Below, one piece after another: positions 52,351-61,947 of a stretch of 64,000 nt of DNA. Origin of the DNA: Lentilitoribacter sp039986595. Lineage in GTDB: Bacteria; Pseudomonadota; Alphaproteobacteria; Rhizobiales; Rhizobiaceae. Location of the stretch: NCBI GenBank assembly GCA_039986595.1, contig JBDWQJ010000009.1, forward strand, positions 228,918-292,917, in the 5' to 3' direction. The notes under the pieces are model-generated. The model ran no database searches and was not told the DNA's origin. It worked only from the letters and a program-made list of their open reading frames with translations. A program made the translations under genes and the position numbers. Position 1 is the stretch's first letter, and each line of letters starts with the position of its first letter.

Positions 52351-52832
52351 TGAACGTGACGAACCAAGATCACAACAACTTGGCTATTCGGGTTCAAATT
52401 CAAGCCGAAGACTTTGATTTAGAATCAGAAATCAACCACTTAAAGCAATTTGGTGATATTGGTGGAATTACGAGTTTTACAGGCCTGTGCCGTGATGAAG
52501 CTGGTCAATTATCAGCACTGGAACTTGAGCACTATCCCGGCATGGCCGAGGCGCAGATTTCAGATATTTGCCATCAAGCTTTTGAGAAATTTGATCTGAT
52601 AGGCATCACAACCATTCATCGCTACGGCAAAATCGCACCGGGTGAAAATATTGTTCTCGTTGTCGCTGCCAGCACCCACCGCCAGGCCGCTTTTGATGGA
52701 GCAAATTTTGTGATGGACTTTTTAAAAACCGATGCACCTTTTTGGAAAAAAGAACATCTCAAAGATGGCTCATCTGGCGAGTGGGTCGCAGCCAAAGACA
52801 AAGATGATGCCGCTAAAGACAAATGGCGATAA
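52347..52832 (+). CDS. moaE: Molybdopterin synthase catalytic subunit
   Basis: MoaE converts precursor Z to molybdopterin with MoaD. Conserved blocks are GGITSFTGLCRDEAG, LELEHYPGMAEAQI, ITTIHRYGKIAPGENIVLVVAASTHRQAAFDGANFVMDFLKTDAPFWKKE, with the catalytic Lys region K-x-x-x-P-x-W-K-K-E. The length of 161 is usual. Two adjacent ATGs (52347, 52350) are both usable; I use the first. The start overlaps moaD. Confidence 0.95.
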   Translation: MMNVTNQDHNNLAIRVQIQAEDFDLESEINHLKQFGDIGGITSFTGLCRDEAGQLSALELEHYPGMAEAQISDICHQAFEKFDLIGITTIHRYGKIAPGENIVLVVAASTHRQAAFDGANFVMDFLKTDAPFWKKEHLKDGSSGEWVAAKDKDDAAKDKWR

Positions 52833-52853
52833 ACACAACACGTCGAGGCAATT

Positions 52854-53495
52854 ATGGAAGCAGACTTCTGGCACAAAAAGTGGGAGCTAAATGAAATTGG
52901 CTTTCATAAAACACATGCCAATCCCCTGCTTGTCAAAAATCTTGATCAGTTGGGGCTGAATGAAGGTGACCGAATTTTTCTACCACTTTGCGGAAAAACT
53001 CTCGATATAGATTGGTTGTTGCAACAAGATTTCCAAGTTGTTGGTGCCGAGTTGAGCGCGCTTGCAATAGAACAATTGTTTGAACAGTTAGAACTTACAC
53101 CTCAGGTCGAACTAGTGGGAGAACTAAAGCATTTTTCCGCCCAAAACATTGATATATTCGTTGGAGACATCTTTGCCATCAACCAACAAATGATGGGACG
53201 AATTGATGCGATTTTTGATCGCGCCGCATTGGTTGCACTTCCGAGCGAGATGCGTATTCAATACGCAAAACATCTGATTGATATAACCAACAATGCGCCG
53301 CAAATCTTAATCACCTTTGAATATGACACAAAAGGGGTTTCTGGTCCGCCGCATGCTATTTCAGAGAATGAAATTACCACACATTATGGTGCCTACTATC
53401 AGCTCAAAACGCTGGAGTGCGAAAATCTACGTGGCGGGATAAAAGGTAAATCAGAAGCTATCGAACGCGTTTGGTTACTATCAAAGCCTGATTGA
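52854..53495 (+). CDS. Thiopurine S-methyltransferase family protein
   Basis: This is a 213-residue SAM-dependent methyltransferase of the TPMT group. The N-terminus FWHKKWELNEIGFHKTHANPLLVKNLDQLGL and LPLCGKTLDIDWLLQQDFQVVGAELSALAIEQLFEQL (SAM-binding) are diagnostic. Members methylate thiols, selenium or tellurium compounds. It follows moaE by 21 bases with GAGG in front, so it may be cotranscribed. The substrate is unknown. Confidence 0.9.
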   Translation: MEADFWHKKWELNEIGFHKTHANPLLVKNLDQLGLNEGDRIFLPLCGKTLDIDWLLQQDFQVVGAELSALAIEQLFEQLELTPQVELVGELKHFSAQNIDIFVGDIFAINQQMMGRIDAIFDRAALVALPSEMRIQYAKHLIDITNNAPQILITFEYDTKGVSGPPHAISENEITTHYGAYYQLKTLECENLRGGIKGKSEAIERVWLLSKPD

Positions 53496-53714
53496 GGACC
53501 TATTTATCATAGCGTGGGTCAATCGATTAATTTACCAGATCATTTATAACACAACCAGTTTTACCAAATTCACAAGTCAGATCGTTAAATTTGCATCTAT
53601 CACGATATTTTAAGAAAAATAATCTGGACAGGATATGATATTTGGTCTTCAAAAAGCGTAATAGATTATAGCTTTGGATGACCTTTCGGCTCGACACAAC
53701 TTGGAGATAAAATT

Positions 53715-54839
53715 ATGCCTGCTCTTTTGCCAAATGTAGACCCAGATGGTTTGCTTGAGTTTTCAGTGGTTTTCACCGATCGCTCACTCAACTCGATGTC
53801 GAAGAAATTCCAAGGCGTTATGAATGATATTTCGACGACAATGAAAAGCGTTTACAATGCAGATGGCGTGGTGCTTGTACCCGGCGGTGGGACATTTGGT
53901 ATGGAAGCAGTTGCCCGTCAGTTTGCGACTGACAAAGATGTCATGGTCGTGCGTAATGGCTGGTTTAGTTTTCGCTGGACGCAAATTTTTGAGGCGGGAG
54001 ATATTCCAAACAGCGCAAATGTTATGATGGCTCGTCAAAGCCAGGATAATGACCAAGCGCAATTCTCACCTTACCCTATTGATGAACTTGTGGCCGAGAT
54101 TAAAAATACAAAACCCGATGTTGTTTTTGCCCCACATGTTGAAACATCCGCCGGTCTTATTCTGCCAGATGATTATATTGCGCAAGTTGGCGAAGCTGTT
54201 CATTCCTATGGTGGGCTTTTTGTGCTGGATTGCATCGCATCAGGCACGATTTGGGTTGATATGAAAGCCTGCAATGTTGATGTCTTGATCTCAGCACCTC
54301 AAAAAGGCTGGTCTGCATCTCCTGCAGCAGGTATTGTGATGTTGTCAGAACACGCCAAGACAGTGATGGCTGACACACAAAGTTCAAGCTTTGCCTGTGA
54401 TCTTAAAAAATGGTCAGATATCATGAGTGCTTATGAAAATGGCGGTCATGCCTATCACGCAACAATGCCAACAGATGCGCTCGTCACTTTTCATAAAACC
54501 ATGAAAGAAGTTGAAGCTTATGGATTTGAAAAAGTTAAAGCTGAACAGTGGGAACTTGGCAATAAAGTGCGCGAACTTCTAAAATCAAACGGCTTTAAGA
54601 GTGTCGCAGCAGAAGGCTTTGGCGCGCCGGGCGTCGTGGTGAGTTTTACCAAAGATGCTGATATGAAAACCGGCAAAAAGTTCATGAACCAAGGCTTGCA
54701 AATCGCAGCTGGCGTGCCGCTAAAATGCGATGAACCTGCAGATTTCGGATCTTTCCGTATTGGTCTATTTGGTTTGGACAAATTGCAGAATATTGATCGC
54801 ACGGTGAACTATCTCGCTGAGGCGATCGATAGTTTCTAA
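53715..54839 (+). CDS. Class V aminotransferase (serine-glyoxylate/alanine-glyoxylate type)
   Basis: This is a 374-residue PLP enzyme of fold type I. The early segment VLVPGGGTFGMEAVARQFATDKDVMVVRNGWFS and FAPHVETSAGLILPDDYIAQVGEAVHSYGGLFVLDCIASGTIWVDMKACNVDVLISAPQKGWSASPAAGIVML contain the PLP-Asp (LDCIAS) and Schiff-base Lys (APQKGW). It probably uses glyoxylate as amino acceptor, but the donor cannot be read. It starts after GGAG and ends in a strong terminator at 54864. Confidence 0.88.
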   Translation: MPALLPNVDPDGLLEFSVVFTDRSLNSMSKKFQGVMNDISTTMKSVYNADGVVLVPGGGTFGMEAVARQFATDKDVMVVRNGWFSFRWTQIFEAGDIPNSANVMMARQSQDNDQAQFSPYPIDELVAEIKNTKPDVVFAPHVETSAGLILPDDYIAQVGEAVHSYGGLFVLDCIASGTIWVDMKACNVDVLISAPQKGWSASPAAGIVMLSEHAKTVMADTQSSSFACDLKKWSDIMSAYENGGHAYHATMPTDALVTFHKTMKEVEAYGFEKVKAEQWELGNKVRELLKSNGFKSVAAEGFGAPGVVVSFTKDADMKTGKKFMNQGLQIAAGVPLKCDEPADFGSFRIGLFGLDKLQNIDRTVNYLAEAIDSF

Positions 54840-54863
54840 AACCACTTCATATAGGTATTTTAA

Positions 54864-54894
54864 AAACCCGGAACTCATTTAGTTTCGGGTTTTT
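54864..54894 (+). terminator. Rho-independent terminator of the aminotransferase gene
   Basis: AAACCCGGAACT (54864-54875) pairs with AGTTTCGGGTTT (54881-54892) with one wobble and a 5-base loop; the T run completes the signal. The flanking A tract makes it partly bidirectional, and it may also serve the convergent gene ending at 54925. Confidence 0.9.
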
Positions 54895-54924
54895 CATTGT
54901 CGTTTGAAGATAACTATCTGATAG

Positions 54925-55455
54925 TTATGACAGATCAGGTTGGCGACGATCTGCAATTTCACCTGAGCGACGCTCCGGACCATCATATTGCTTACGCGGA
55001 ACTACATCGAGCAGCGTTTCAAAACTTGCGATGATCCATGTTGTACCTAGCGCTACGATATAAGTGCCATGTTCCCAAAGTTCAGCGCGATCACCCACGA
55101 TCACGTCCCACAATGAGAAGCCTGTGAAACATAAAATGGACAGCAGGATCGGTAGTTTCATTGTTTCGTGCGGTAAGTATTTGCCGTAATCTTTCAACCT
55201 CAATATCGTAACAATAGCGCGCAAAAACGCCAGTGCGATAATGATTTCAATGACAAAAAGCATGAACATTAAATAAGTAAAAGCATCTTGTGACCAATCA
55301 ATCTTGTCCAAATATCCGGCGAACTGATTGGTGCGGTCTTTTCCACCCCAGGTAAATAAGCCCAAATTTGTTCCAGGTAAATACTTATCTAAGCCGTTGA
55401 ATAACCAAAAGATAAACCAATAAAATGATAGACCGAGCGTGAGCATGCGTTCCAT
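54925..55455 (-). CDS. Membrane protein with C-terminal GPERRSG-x-DRR tail
   Basis: The 176-residue protein has four hydrophobic helices (about 4-20, 58-85, 97-117 and 129-145) and an ending YDGPERRSGEIADRRQ. The GPERRSG-type motif is often found as a basic tail or linker after membrane or PAS-linked regions in bacteria. No family is assigned. It lies 91 bases downstream of the large hybrid kinase gene on the same strand, so it may be functionally related; that is inference. Confidence 0.65.
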   Translation of the reverse strand: MERMLTLGLSFYWFIFWLFNGLDKYLPGTNLGLFTWGGKDRTNQFAGYLDKIDWSQDAFTYLMFMLFVIEIIIALAFLRAIVTILRLKDYGKYLPHETMKLPILLSILCFTGFSLWDVIVGDRAELWEHGTYIVALGTTWIIASFETLLDVVPRKQYDGPERRSGEIADRRQPDLS

Positions 55456-55546
55456 TTAACTTCCCCTCAAAAGTTCGATGAACAAATAAACTGGGTTGCA
55501 TTGTATTTAAAAAATACAAATATGAAGTTAAATCAGTTAAAAGTTT

Positions 55547-58500
55547 CTAAGCGCGCGCTTTTTGCTGCGACTTAAACCATTTTTCGATTTTTTTGATCAT
55601 CATGTCAGGTGAGATCGGCTTGGAGAGATAATCATCCATTCCCGCTTCCAGACATTTTTCAAGATCACCTTTTACCGCATGGGCTGTAACAGCAACAATT
55701 GGTGTGTGCCGATTGGTGTCAGCTTCGATTTTTCGAATTTCTTTGGTTGCTTCATGACCATTCATCACTGGCATTGAAACATCCATTAAGATCAATGATG
55801 GAGATAGCTCTTTGTATAGGGCAAGTCCCTCTTCACCATTATTGGCAATCTTAAATGAATAATCTGTGTCATTCAGCATCTGCGTAAAGACGATCTGATT
55901 AACTTCATTATCCTCACAAACTAAAATATCAACGACAGCCTCATCATTATTTACCATCGGTTTCATCGCGTCATTTTGCGCAATGGTTAGATGCTTTAAT
56001 TCTGGGGTTTGCCGCTCTAACTCTGGGGTTTGCGGCTCTAACTCTGGCGCAAATTCTTGCGCAACATGCACTGGTGCTTTTATTGACGCACGATCTTGCA
56101 GTGTATGAACAATCGTTTCTAGCAGCAACGACGAGCGTGTTGGTTTTGTTAAGTGCGCTTGAATGCCCAAACTGGTGAAAGCAATACCACTTTCAGCCTG
56201 ATCAACTGAGGTAAGCATGACAATTGGCGCGTCACAGTTAATAGGATCCGAATGTAAGGCTTTTACAACTTTTGACCCACTCATTTCCGGCATTTGATAA
56301 TCAAGAATAATACCATCGATGGAAAGACCTCGAGCTTGTGCGGCCTTTACAAAAGCAATTGCTTCAGCGCCCGAATTAACCGCGGCATTATCAAAACCCC
56401 AAGCATCCATTTGTTCTTTTAAAATTGCACGGTTTACTTCATTATCATCAACAATGAGAATGCGAGCGCCCGATATATCGCTACATAGACGCTTTGGTTT
56501 TTCTTCTGCTGATTGCTCAAGTTCAATTTCAAACCAGAATTTTGTGCCCTCACCCAATTCACTTTCAACACCGATACGGCCTGACATGAGTTTTACTAAA
56601 GAGGCAGCAATTGATAGCCCTAGCCCCGTACCTTCATGACGACGGGAAGATGATGCATCAACCTGGCTGAATTTATCAAAGACTTTGGCAAGATCTTCCT
56701 TGGGGATACCTATACCTGTGTCTTCAATTTCAAATCGAATGGTTTGCGAATTAGATCCACCCGATGCTTCTTGATCATCGATGGAAACTGGGAAGACATT
56801 TACGTAAACATGCCCTTTTTCAGTAAATTTAAGCGCATTCCCCATCATATTGGTAACGATTTGGCGCACACGACCCACATCACCCATGTGCATATTACCC
56901 ATTTTAGGATCGATCCGCACCATAAACTCAAGATCTTTTTCTGCAGCTTTTGAAGAGACAAGCGTTGCGACATCTTCAACGGCCTCAGTTAGGTTAAACG
57001 GCGCGCTATCAAGCGTCATCCGCCCAGCCCCAATCTTGGAGAAATCCAAGATATCATTGATAATCGTCAAAAGTGACGTGCCAGATTTAACGATAACATC
57101 GGTAAACATCATTTGCTTGGGATCAAGCTCTGTTTTGGATAACAGCTCAGCCATGCCCATCACACCATTCATAGGCGTTCTTATCTCATGGCTCATATTG
57201 GCAAGAAATTCTGATTTGGCGCGTTCCGCTTCCTCAGCTTTTTCAAGAGCTTGGGATATCTCAGTGATATCTGTATAGGTAGCAACTGCACCAATCTCTG
57301 TGCGCGGGTTAACGCTGGTATGAATTATCCGTCCCGATGGCATTAAGCGTTCGGTTTGATAGGCCTCGCCCACCTGCATTTTGGCCAAAAAATCATCGGC
57401 AACTTGGTCTGGTGTGCGACTATCACCGTAATCACCGCGCTCACCAGAGAAGATAATCATATCGCGGACTGAAGCACCAGCTTTTACATATTCTTCTGGA
57501 AGCTCTAAAATCTCAGCAAGTTGATGATTTGAAAAGACCACTTTTGAATCATCAACGATCAAAAGGCCCTGCGCCATGGAACCGGCAGCTTCATCCATCA
57601 TCGCATAGAGCTTTTGCGCGCGATTATTTGCCTCTTCCAACTCTTCTTGGCGCCTTTGATCGGCGGTAATATCAGTGAATGTGACGATCTCGCCACCATC
57701 TGCGCGATGAACACCATCAGCACGCACCATTCGCCCGCCAGGTGTGGTTGTTTCAAGCGAAAAATCATCGCCAAGATTTACCTTAGCAATAAATTCATCA
57801 ATGCTCGTTTCTATGTGCTCAACATAACCGAAATCACCGCGTTCAATCAGAGCTTTAAGGTAATTTCTATATGATTTTCCAGTTGCTAATACGTCGTGAT
57901 CAATCTCAAGAAATTCATTAGCCCGTTGATTGCAAAACAGGATCTCATCGCAATCATGCACAATGATACCTTGTGCCATCGTTTGAGCTGCATCTTCGAG
58001 CATCACTGCTAGCTGCTTGGATTCATTACGCATTGTCTCGATTTGAGATTGATAACTTTCACTATCGGTCACATCAGTAAAGGTAACAATCTGCCCACCG
58101 GAAGGTCGGGGAATAATATCTGATCTAATGATATTTCCGCTCGGCATTTCTGCTGCAGAAGTTGTAATACCTAGTGTGTCGTCGAGTTTTGCAAACTCTA
58201 AAAGGCTTTTTTCAATATCAACGTCTTCACCAAAATCACCACGATTTAGGCGATAAACGAGATGGTCCCGCCATGGGCGATCTGGCTGTAGCAATTCGCT
58301 CGGAATTTCCAACAGTTCATAAGCACGACAATTTGCGAACAAAATGGTTTTGGTATCATGCACCAAAATACCCTGAGCCATGATCTCAGTCGTGTCCTCA
58401 AGAAGAGCGGCAACTTTGCTAAGGCGCTCTAATTCTTCGGTCTCATCTTGCGTGTCTTCGATCCACATATCATCAAAATCAGAATGCAACTGATCAGCGT

Positions 58501-58552
58501 GTTGCGGCGCATCAGTGGGCGTATTTCCTGACTTTGATTGGTCGTTGCTCAT
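55547..58552 (-). CDS. Triple-PAS hybrid histidine kinase with two receiver domains
   Basis: The 1001-residue cytoplasmic kinase has three tandem PAS domains with the same core (MAQGILVHDTKTILFANCRAYELLEIP and two relatives near residues 190 and 330). HisKA follows with phospho-acceptor His near 455 (MSHEIRTPMNGVMGMAELL), then an ATPase domain (NMMGNALKFTEKGHV, DTGIGIPKEDL, GTGLGLSIA), then receivers with Asp near 749 and Asp near 922. No membrane helix and no Hpt domain are present, so the final phosphotransfer partner is elsewhere. A repeat-built linker joins the receivers. No partner regulator is adjacent. Confidence 0.92.
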   Translation of the reverse strand: MSNDQSKSGNTPTDAPQHADQLHSDFDDMWIEDTQDETEELERLSKVAALLEDTTEIMAQGILVHDTKTILFANCRAYELLEIPSELLQPDRPWRDHLVYRLNRGDFGEDVDIEKSLLEFAKLDDTLGITTSAAEMPSGNIIRSDIIPRPSGGQIVTFTDVTDSESYQSQIETMRNESKQLAVMLEDAAQTMAQGIIVHDCDEILFCNQRANEFLEIDHDVLATGKSYRNYLKALIERGDFGYVEHIETSIDEFIAKVNLGDDFSLETTTPGGRMVRADGVHRADGGEIVTFTDITADQRRQEELEEANNRAQKLYAMMDEAAGSMAQGLLIVDDSKVVFSNHQLAEILELPEEYVKAGASVRDMIIFSGERGDYGDSRTPDQVADDFLAKMQVGEAYQTERLMPSGRIIHTSVNPRTEIGAVATYTDITEISQALEKAEEAERAKSEFLANMSHEIRTPMNGVMGMAELLSKTELDPKQMMFTDVIVKSGTSLLTIINDILDFSKIGAGRMTLDSAPFNLTEAVEDVATLVSSKAAEKDLEFMVRIDPKMGNMHMGDVGRVRQIVTNMMGNALKFTEKGHVYVNVFPVSIDDQEASGGSNSQTIRFEIEDTGIGIPKEDLAKVFDKFSQVDASSSRRHEGTGLGLSIAASLVKLMSGRIGVESELGEGTKFWFEIELEQSAEEKPKRLCSDISGARILIVDDNEVNRAILKEQMDAWGFDNAAVNSGAEAIAFVKAAQARGLSIDGIILDYQMPEMSGSKVVKALHSDPINCDAPIVMLTSVDQAESGIAFTSLGIQAHLTKPTRSSLLLETIVHTLQDRASIKAPVHVAQEFAPELEPQTPELERQTPELKHLTIAQNDAMKPMVNNDEAVVDILVCEDNEVNQIVFTQMLNDTDYSFKIANNGEEGLALYKELSPSLILMDVSMPVMNGHEATKEIRKIEADTNRHTPIVAVTAHAVKGDLEKCLEAGMDDYLSKPISPDMMIKKIEKWFKSQQKARA
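55998..56050 (-). repeat. 21-bp tandem repeat in the hybrid-kinase linker
   Basis: The plus strand repeats a unit like TCTAACTCTGGGGTTTGC about two and a half times, encoding ELE(P/R)QTP units between the two receivers (residues about 835-855). Copy number could vary without shifting the frame. Confidence 0.75.
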
Positions 58553-58716
58553 GGTACTATCTACTGAAGTTGTAAAATTACACTTTTACTAGAACAAATT
58601 ATGGTAAACGAAGTCTTATCAAAGTGCCCGATATCATACTGAGTAAGTCACACGTGACAAATACTAGTCGGGGCGTTTTCATGAAGTTTGAGCCACGGCT
58701 TTGCTCCCATCACATA

Positions 58717-58751
58717 AAAAAACCGCCGCTCGTTTCCAAGCAGCGGTTTTT
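58717..58751 (-). terminator. Rho-independent terminator of ndk
   Basis: AAAAAACCGCCGCT and AGCAGCGGTTTTT form a long stem (one C/T wobble position) around a 10-base loop. It lies 24 bases downstream of the ndk stop. The A and T tracts allow function in either direction. Confidence 0.9.
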
Positions 58752-58775
58752 AAATTCGAGATTTTATGTTGGGGA

Positions 58776-59198
58776 TTAGCCAACAACTTCTGTTTCAGAG
58801 AACCAGTAAGAAATTTCGCGAGCAGCTGTTTCAGGTGCATCTGAACCGTGTACTGAGTTTTCACCCAATGAAAGCGCGAAGTCTTTACGGATTGTGCCTT
58901 CGTCAGCATCTGCTGGGTTTGTTGCACCCATGATCTCGCGGTTTGCAAGAACAGCATTTTCTTTTTCAAGAACTTGTACGATTGTTGGGCCGGATGACAT
59001 GAATTCTGTTAATTCGCCGAAGAATGGACGCTCTTTGTGCTCAGCGTAGAAACCTTCAGCTTCACGTAGGCTCATCCATACGCGTTTTGATGCAACAATG
59101 CGAAAACCTGCATCTTCAAAACGTTTAGTAATTTCGCCAGTTAGGTTACGCTTTGTTGCGTCCGGCTTGATCATCGAAAAAGTGCGTTCGATCGCCAT
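58776..59198 (-). CDS. ndk: Nucleoside diphosphate kinase
   Basis: Ndk balances nucleoside triphosphates by phosphohistidine transfer. The 140-residue form starts at ATG 59198 (MAIERTFSMIKPDATKRNLTGEI), after AAGGAT; the longer open frame lacks an RBS. The active-site segment NSVHGSDAPETAAREISYWF contains the phosphorylated His. It is separated from the hybrid kinase gene (223 bases) and ends in a terminator. Confidence 0.97.
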   Translation of the reverse strand: MAIERTFSMIKPDATKRNLTGEITKRFEDAGFRIVASKRVWMSLREAEGFYAEHKERPFFGELTEFMSSGPTIVQVLEKENAVLANREIMGATNPADADEGTIRKDFALSLGENSVHGSDAPETAAREISYWFSETEVVG

Positions 59199-59332
59199 GG
59201 TAATATCCTTTAATTGGGAGTGTGATAAAACTTTTGCAATTGAGCATAACATTTGCCCTATTGTTCGGCGGCTTCTTACCGCGCAAAGCTCCGTTTCACA
59301 AGACCTTTTGCCAGAATTGATGAATTCTGGTG

Positions 59333-60031
59333 CTAATTATCGCAGGCAGCACTCACTGAGCGGCCTAAACCGTCATGAAGATCGAGAATTTTGTTAAACC
59401 ACACCATGACTTCATCATCTTCAGGCAAACATGCAGTGGTTGCACATATTCTTGACCATTGAAGAGCTCCGAAGACAATGTAATCTGCAAATAAAGGCTT
59501 TTCACCACCAATGAAGGGCTGGGATTTGAGCATATGGCGCAGTGGTTTAACTAGATCGGGGAATTCTTCGACAGCTTTTGACTTACCTTCTGACACATGT
59601 GCGAGAGATTTTTTGAACATCTTTTCGCGACCGGTAACAAAATATTCCTTGTCTGCGCCATCGAGCATTTCACTGATCTCTTCAACAGCAAGAACCGCGA
59701 CTTTGGGATGCAATGTTAATTGCGACCAGCTTTCGATAAATTTAGCTAGTGCAACACCTCCCGGCCCACCAAACAATGTAGGTTTGTCTGGGTATTTTTC
59801 TTCAAGATACATTGCGATACGAAAGCTATCATTCATGACATTATCGCCATCACGTAGTACCGGAATAATTTTACCTAAACCGTTTTCAATCTTGGGCACA
59901 TCCAAAAACCCTTGCGGAATGGTCTCAAATTCAAGGCCCTTATGCGCCAGAGCCATTTTTACCTTCCAGCAATGTGGACTAAACGGGCGGGATTGATCGC
60001 TACCAACAAGATCATAAAGCTGAATAGTCAT
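59333..60031 (-). CDS. Glutathione S-transferase family protein
   Basis: The 232-residue protein starts at ATG 60031 after AAGGA. Its N-terminal thioredoxin-like domain reads MTIQLYDLVGSDQSRPFSPHCWKVKMALAHKGLEFE, with FSPHCWK as the Cys/Ser active-site region, and ends in IPVLRDGDNVMNDSFRIAMYLEEKYPD. The C-terminal domain is all-helical. It is of the beta-etherase/GST-like branch common in alphaproteobacteria; the substrate is unknown. It is monocistronic and divergent from aqpZ. Confidence 0.88.
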   Translation of the reverse strand: MTIQLYDLVGSDQSRPFSPHCWKVKMALAHKGLEFETIPQGFLDVPKIENGLGKIIPVLRDGDNVMNDSFRIAMYLEEKYPDKPTLFGGPGGVALAKFIESWSQLTLHPKVAVLAVEEISEMLDGADKEYFVTGREKMFKKSLAHVSEGKSKAVEEFPDLVKPLRHMLKSQPFIGGEKPLFADYIVFGALQWSRICATTACLPEDDEVMVWFNKILDLHDGLGRSVSAACDN

Positions 60032-60242
60032 AGTTCTTTCCTTTGCAAACGTCACTCTTGCCTCGTTCATAAGCAATAGCCCTTTTAAGAACAACCGCAA
60101 TTACCTGTTAATTTGTCCGTTTTTAAAAAGCGATTTCCACATGCAAAAATATCTATTGGTGTAAACACCCTGTATTTACACTTAAAAACCTCATAAACTG
60201 CGACTTAATAGGATAGAAGACAATCTTCTGGAGGGGATTTTT

Positions 60243-60938
60243 ATGAAGAACAAACTAGCAGCAGAAGCATTTGGAACATTTTGGCTTGTATTTGGAGGAT
60301 GTGGCAGCGCGGTACTTGCCGCAGGTGTGCCCGATCTTGGCATCGGCTTTTTAGGTGTTTCATTCGCCTTCGGCCTTACCGTACTCACCATGGCATATGC
60401 CGTCGGCGGCATTTCGGGTGGACACTTTAATCCCGCAGTTTCTCTAGGCCTTGCCGTTGCGGGAAAGTTTGAATGGAAAGACTTAATTCCATATGTCATT
60501 GCACAAGTTATCGGCGGTATTCTTGCCGCTGCCATTTTGTATCTTATCGTATCTGGTAAATCTGATTTTGCAGGTGTTGGCGGTTTTGCTTCAAACGGGT
60601 TCGGCGAACATTCGCCAGGCGGATTTTCAATGATGTCGGCTTTGATTATAGAAGTTGTCCTTACAGCGTTTTTTATCATCATCATTTTAGGTGCAACATC
60701 AAAACTTGCCCCGTCAGGCTTTGCGCCTATTGCCATTGGTTTAGGCTTAACGCTTATCCATTTGATCTCAATTCCAGTGACCAACACATCGGTTAACCCT
60801 GCAAGATCCACCGCGGTTGCTTTATTTGCCGATGGTTGGGCAATGCAGCAGCTTTGGCTCTTTTGGCTAGCACCACTGGTGGGTGCTGCAATTGGAGCAA
60901 TTTTGTGGAAAGCACTTCTTGGCGATAGTAATTCGTAG
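60243..60938 (+). CDS. aqpZ: Aquaporin Z
   Basis: AqpZ is a water channel. Both NPA motifs are present (GGHFNPAVSLG near residue 63 and TSVNPARST near residue 184), and the 231-residue, six-helix layout is usual. The strong RBS TGGAGG lies ahead of ATG 60243. A 9-bp hairpin lies 15 bases after the stop. Confidence 0.96.
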   Translation: MKNKLAAEAFGTFWLVFGGCGSAVLAAGVPDLGIGFLGVSFAFGLTVLTMAYAVGGISGGHFNPAVSLGLAVAGKFEWKDLIPYVIAQVIGGILAAAILYLIVSGKSDFAGVGGFASNGFGEHSPGGFSMMSALIIEVVLTAFFIIIILGATSKLAPSGFAPIAIGLGLTLIHLISIPVTNTSVNPARSTAVALFADGWAMQQLWLFWLAPLVGAAIGAILWKALLGDSNS

Positions 60939-60953
60939 CATTAAATAATCCAT

Positions 60954-60975
60954 CCCGTTACCTCATGGTGACGGG
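60954..60975 (+). terminator. Hairpin after aqpZ without a T run
   Basis: CCCGTTACC pairs with GGTGACGGG (one wobble) around TCAT. There is no T tract, so intrinsic termination would be weak; it may stabilise the aqpZ mRNA end or weakly separate it from the next gene. Confidence 0.55.
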
Positions 60976-61001
60976 GTTAAAACAGACAGACCGAGGTTAC
61001 T

Positions 61002-61790
61002 TTGATCAGTATTCATCGTTTGATACCAGCGTTCTTCGCGTCAGTGCTTTTATTGGTTTCAAATCCAAGCTTTGCACTAGACCCCGACGCTATGACGGAG
61101 CGCGAAGAATATATTGCAGGTAATGCTTATCATGTATTGATGCATGAAATGGGGCATTTAGTCATTGATCAATTGCGTCTTGCGATACTTGGACAAGAAG
61201 AAGATGCGGCTGATAATTTTGCAACAATTGCATTAATTGACGATGACACAGTCTTTGCCGACAATGCGCTCGCTAATACGGCTCATTTCTGGTTTGTTTT
61301 GTCAGATGAGCAAGGTTCGGACGCTTCAAATTACTTTGCAGAACACGATCTAGATATCCAGCGCGCTTATCGTATTGTCTGTCATCTTGTCGGTGTTGAC
61401 GCTGAGGCTTTTGATTACCTTGCACAAGCTGCAGAACTATCTGAGGATAACTATGAAACTTGCGGAGCCAATTTTGAACAGACCGCAGACAGTTGGTTTT
61501 CAACGCTTGAGGCACATAAGCCAGAGGAAGGTTTCCAAAACGAGGTCGATCTCGTCTATCAAGAACCTGAACCGCAGTTTGAAGCTGCTCTGTCACTTTT
61601 TCGCAATAGCTTAATTGTTGAAGATGCGATCGCTTTTATCGACACACATGTTGCACTCCCGAACCCGATCACACTGCGCGCTGCATCCTGTGGAGAGGCA
61701 AATGCCTTTTACGATAGCTCCGATGTCTCCATCACCATGTGTTATGAATTGATCAATTTGTATGGTGAGATTTTCGACGATACTCAGTAA
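61002..61790 (+). CDS. DUF4344-family secreted metallopeptidase
   Basis: The 262-residue protein has a signal peptide (cleavage near SFA-LD, residue 26) and the zinc-peptidase motif HEMGH (residues 49-53: VLMHEMGHLVID) with a possible third ligand Glu in EEDAADNFATIALID. This is the DUF4344 pattern. Two or more Cys late in the protein could form disulfides. The start is TTG 61002, six bases after CGAGG. Substrate and location beyond the signal are unknown. Confidence 0.85.
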   Translation: MISIHRLIPAFFASVLLLVSNPSFALDPDAMTEREEYIAGNAYHVLMHEMGHLVIDQLRLAILGQEEDAADNFATIALIDDDTVFADNALANTAHFWFVLSDEQGSDASNYFAEHDLDIQRAYRIVCHLVGVDAEAFDYLAQAAELSEDNYETCGANFEQTADSWFSTLEAHKPEEGFQNEVDLVYQEPEPQFEAALSLFRNSLIVEDAIAFIDTHVALPNPITLRAASCGEANAFYDSSDVSITMCYELINLYGEIFDDTQ

Positions 61791-61947
61791 ACCTGTTAAA
61801 TGTATATTGCTTGAGTGCGCGATAACTCGTGCGTTCCTTTATCGATTTTAGCAAGATTTCACCCACAAACAATTCAATTGCAATGATCGTGCACAATTTG
61901 CAGAATTATAGCTTGCAATTCGTCAAACGCTCGCTACAACCGCGATC

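Noticed and set aside
60191..60811. 206-codon open frame antisense to aqpZ
   Set aside because: Pro/Ala/Thr-rich mirror of a membrane gene; aqpZ on the other strand is certain.
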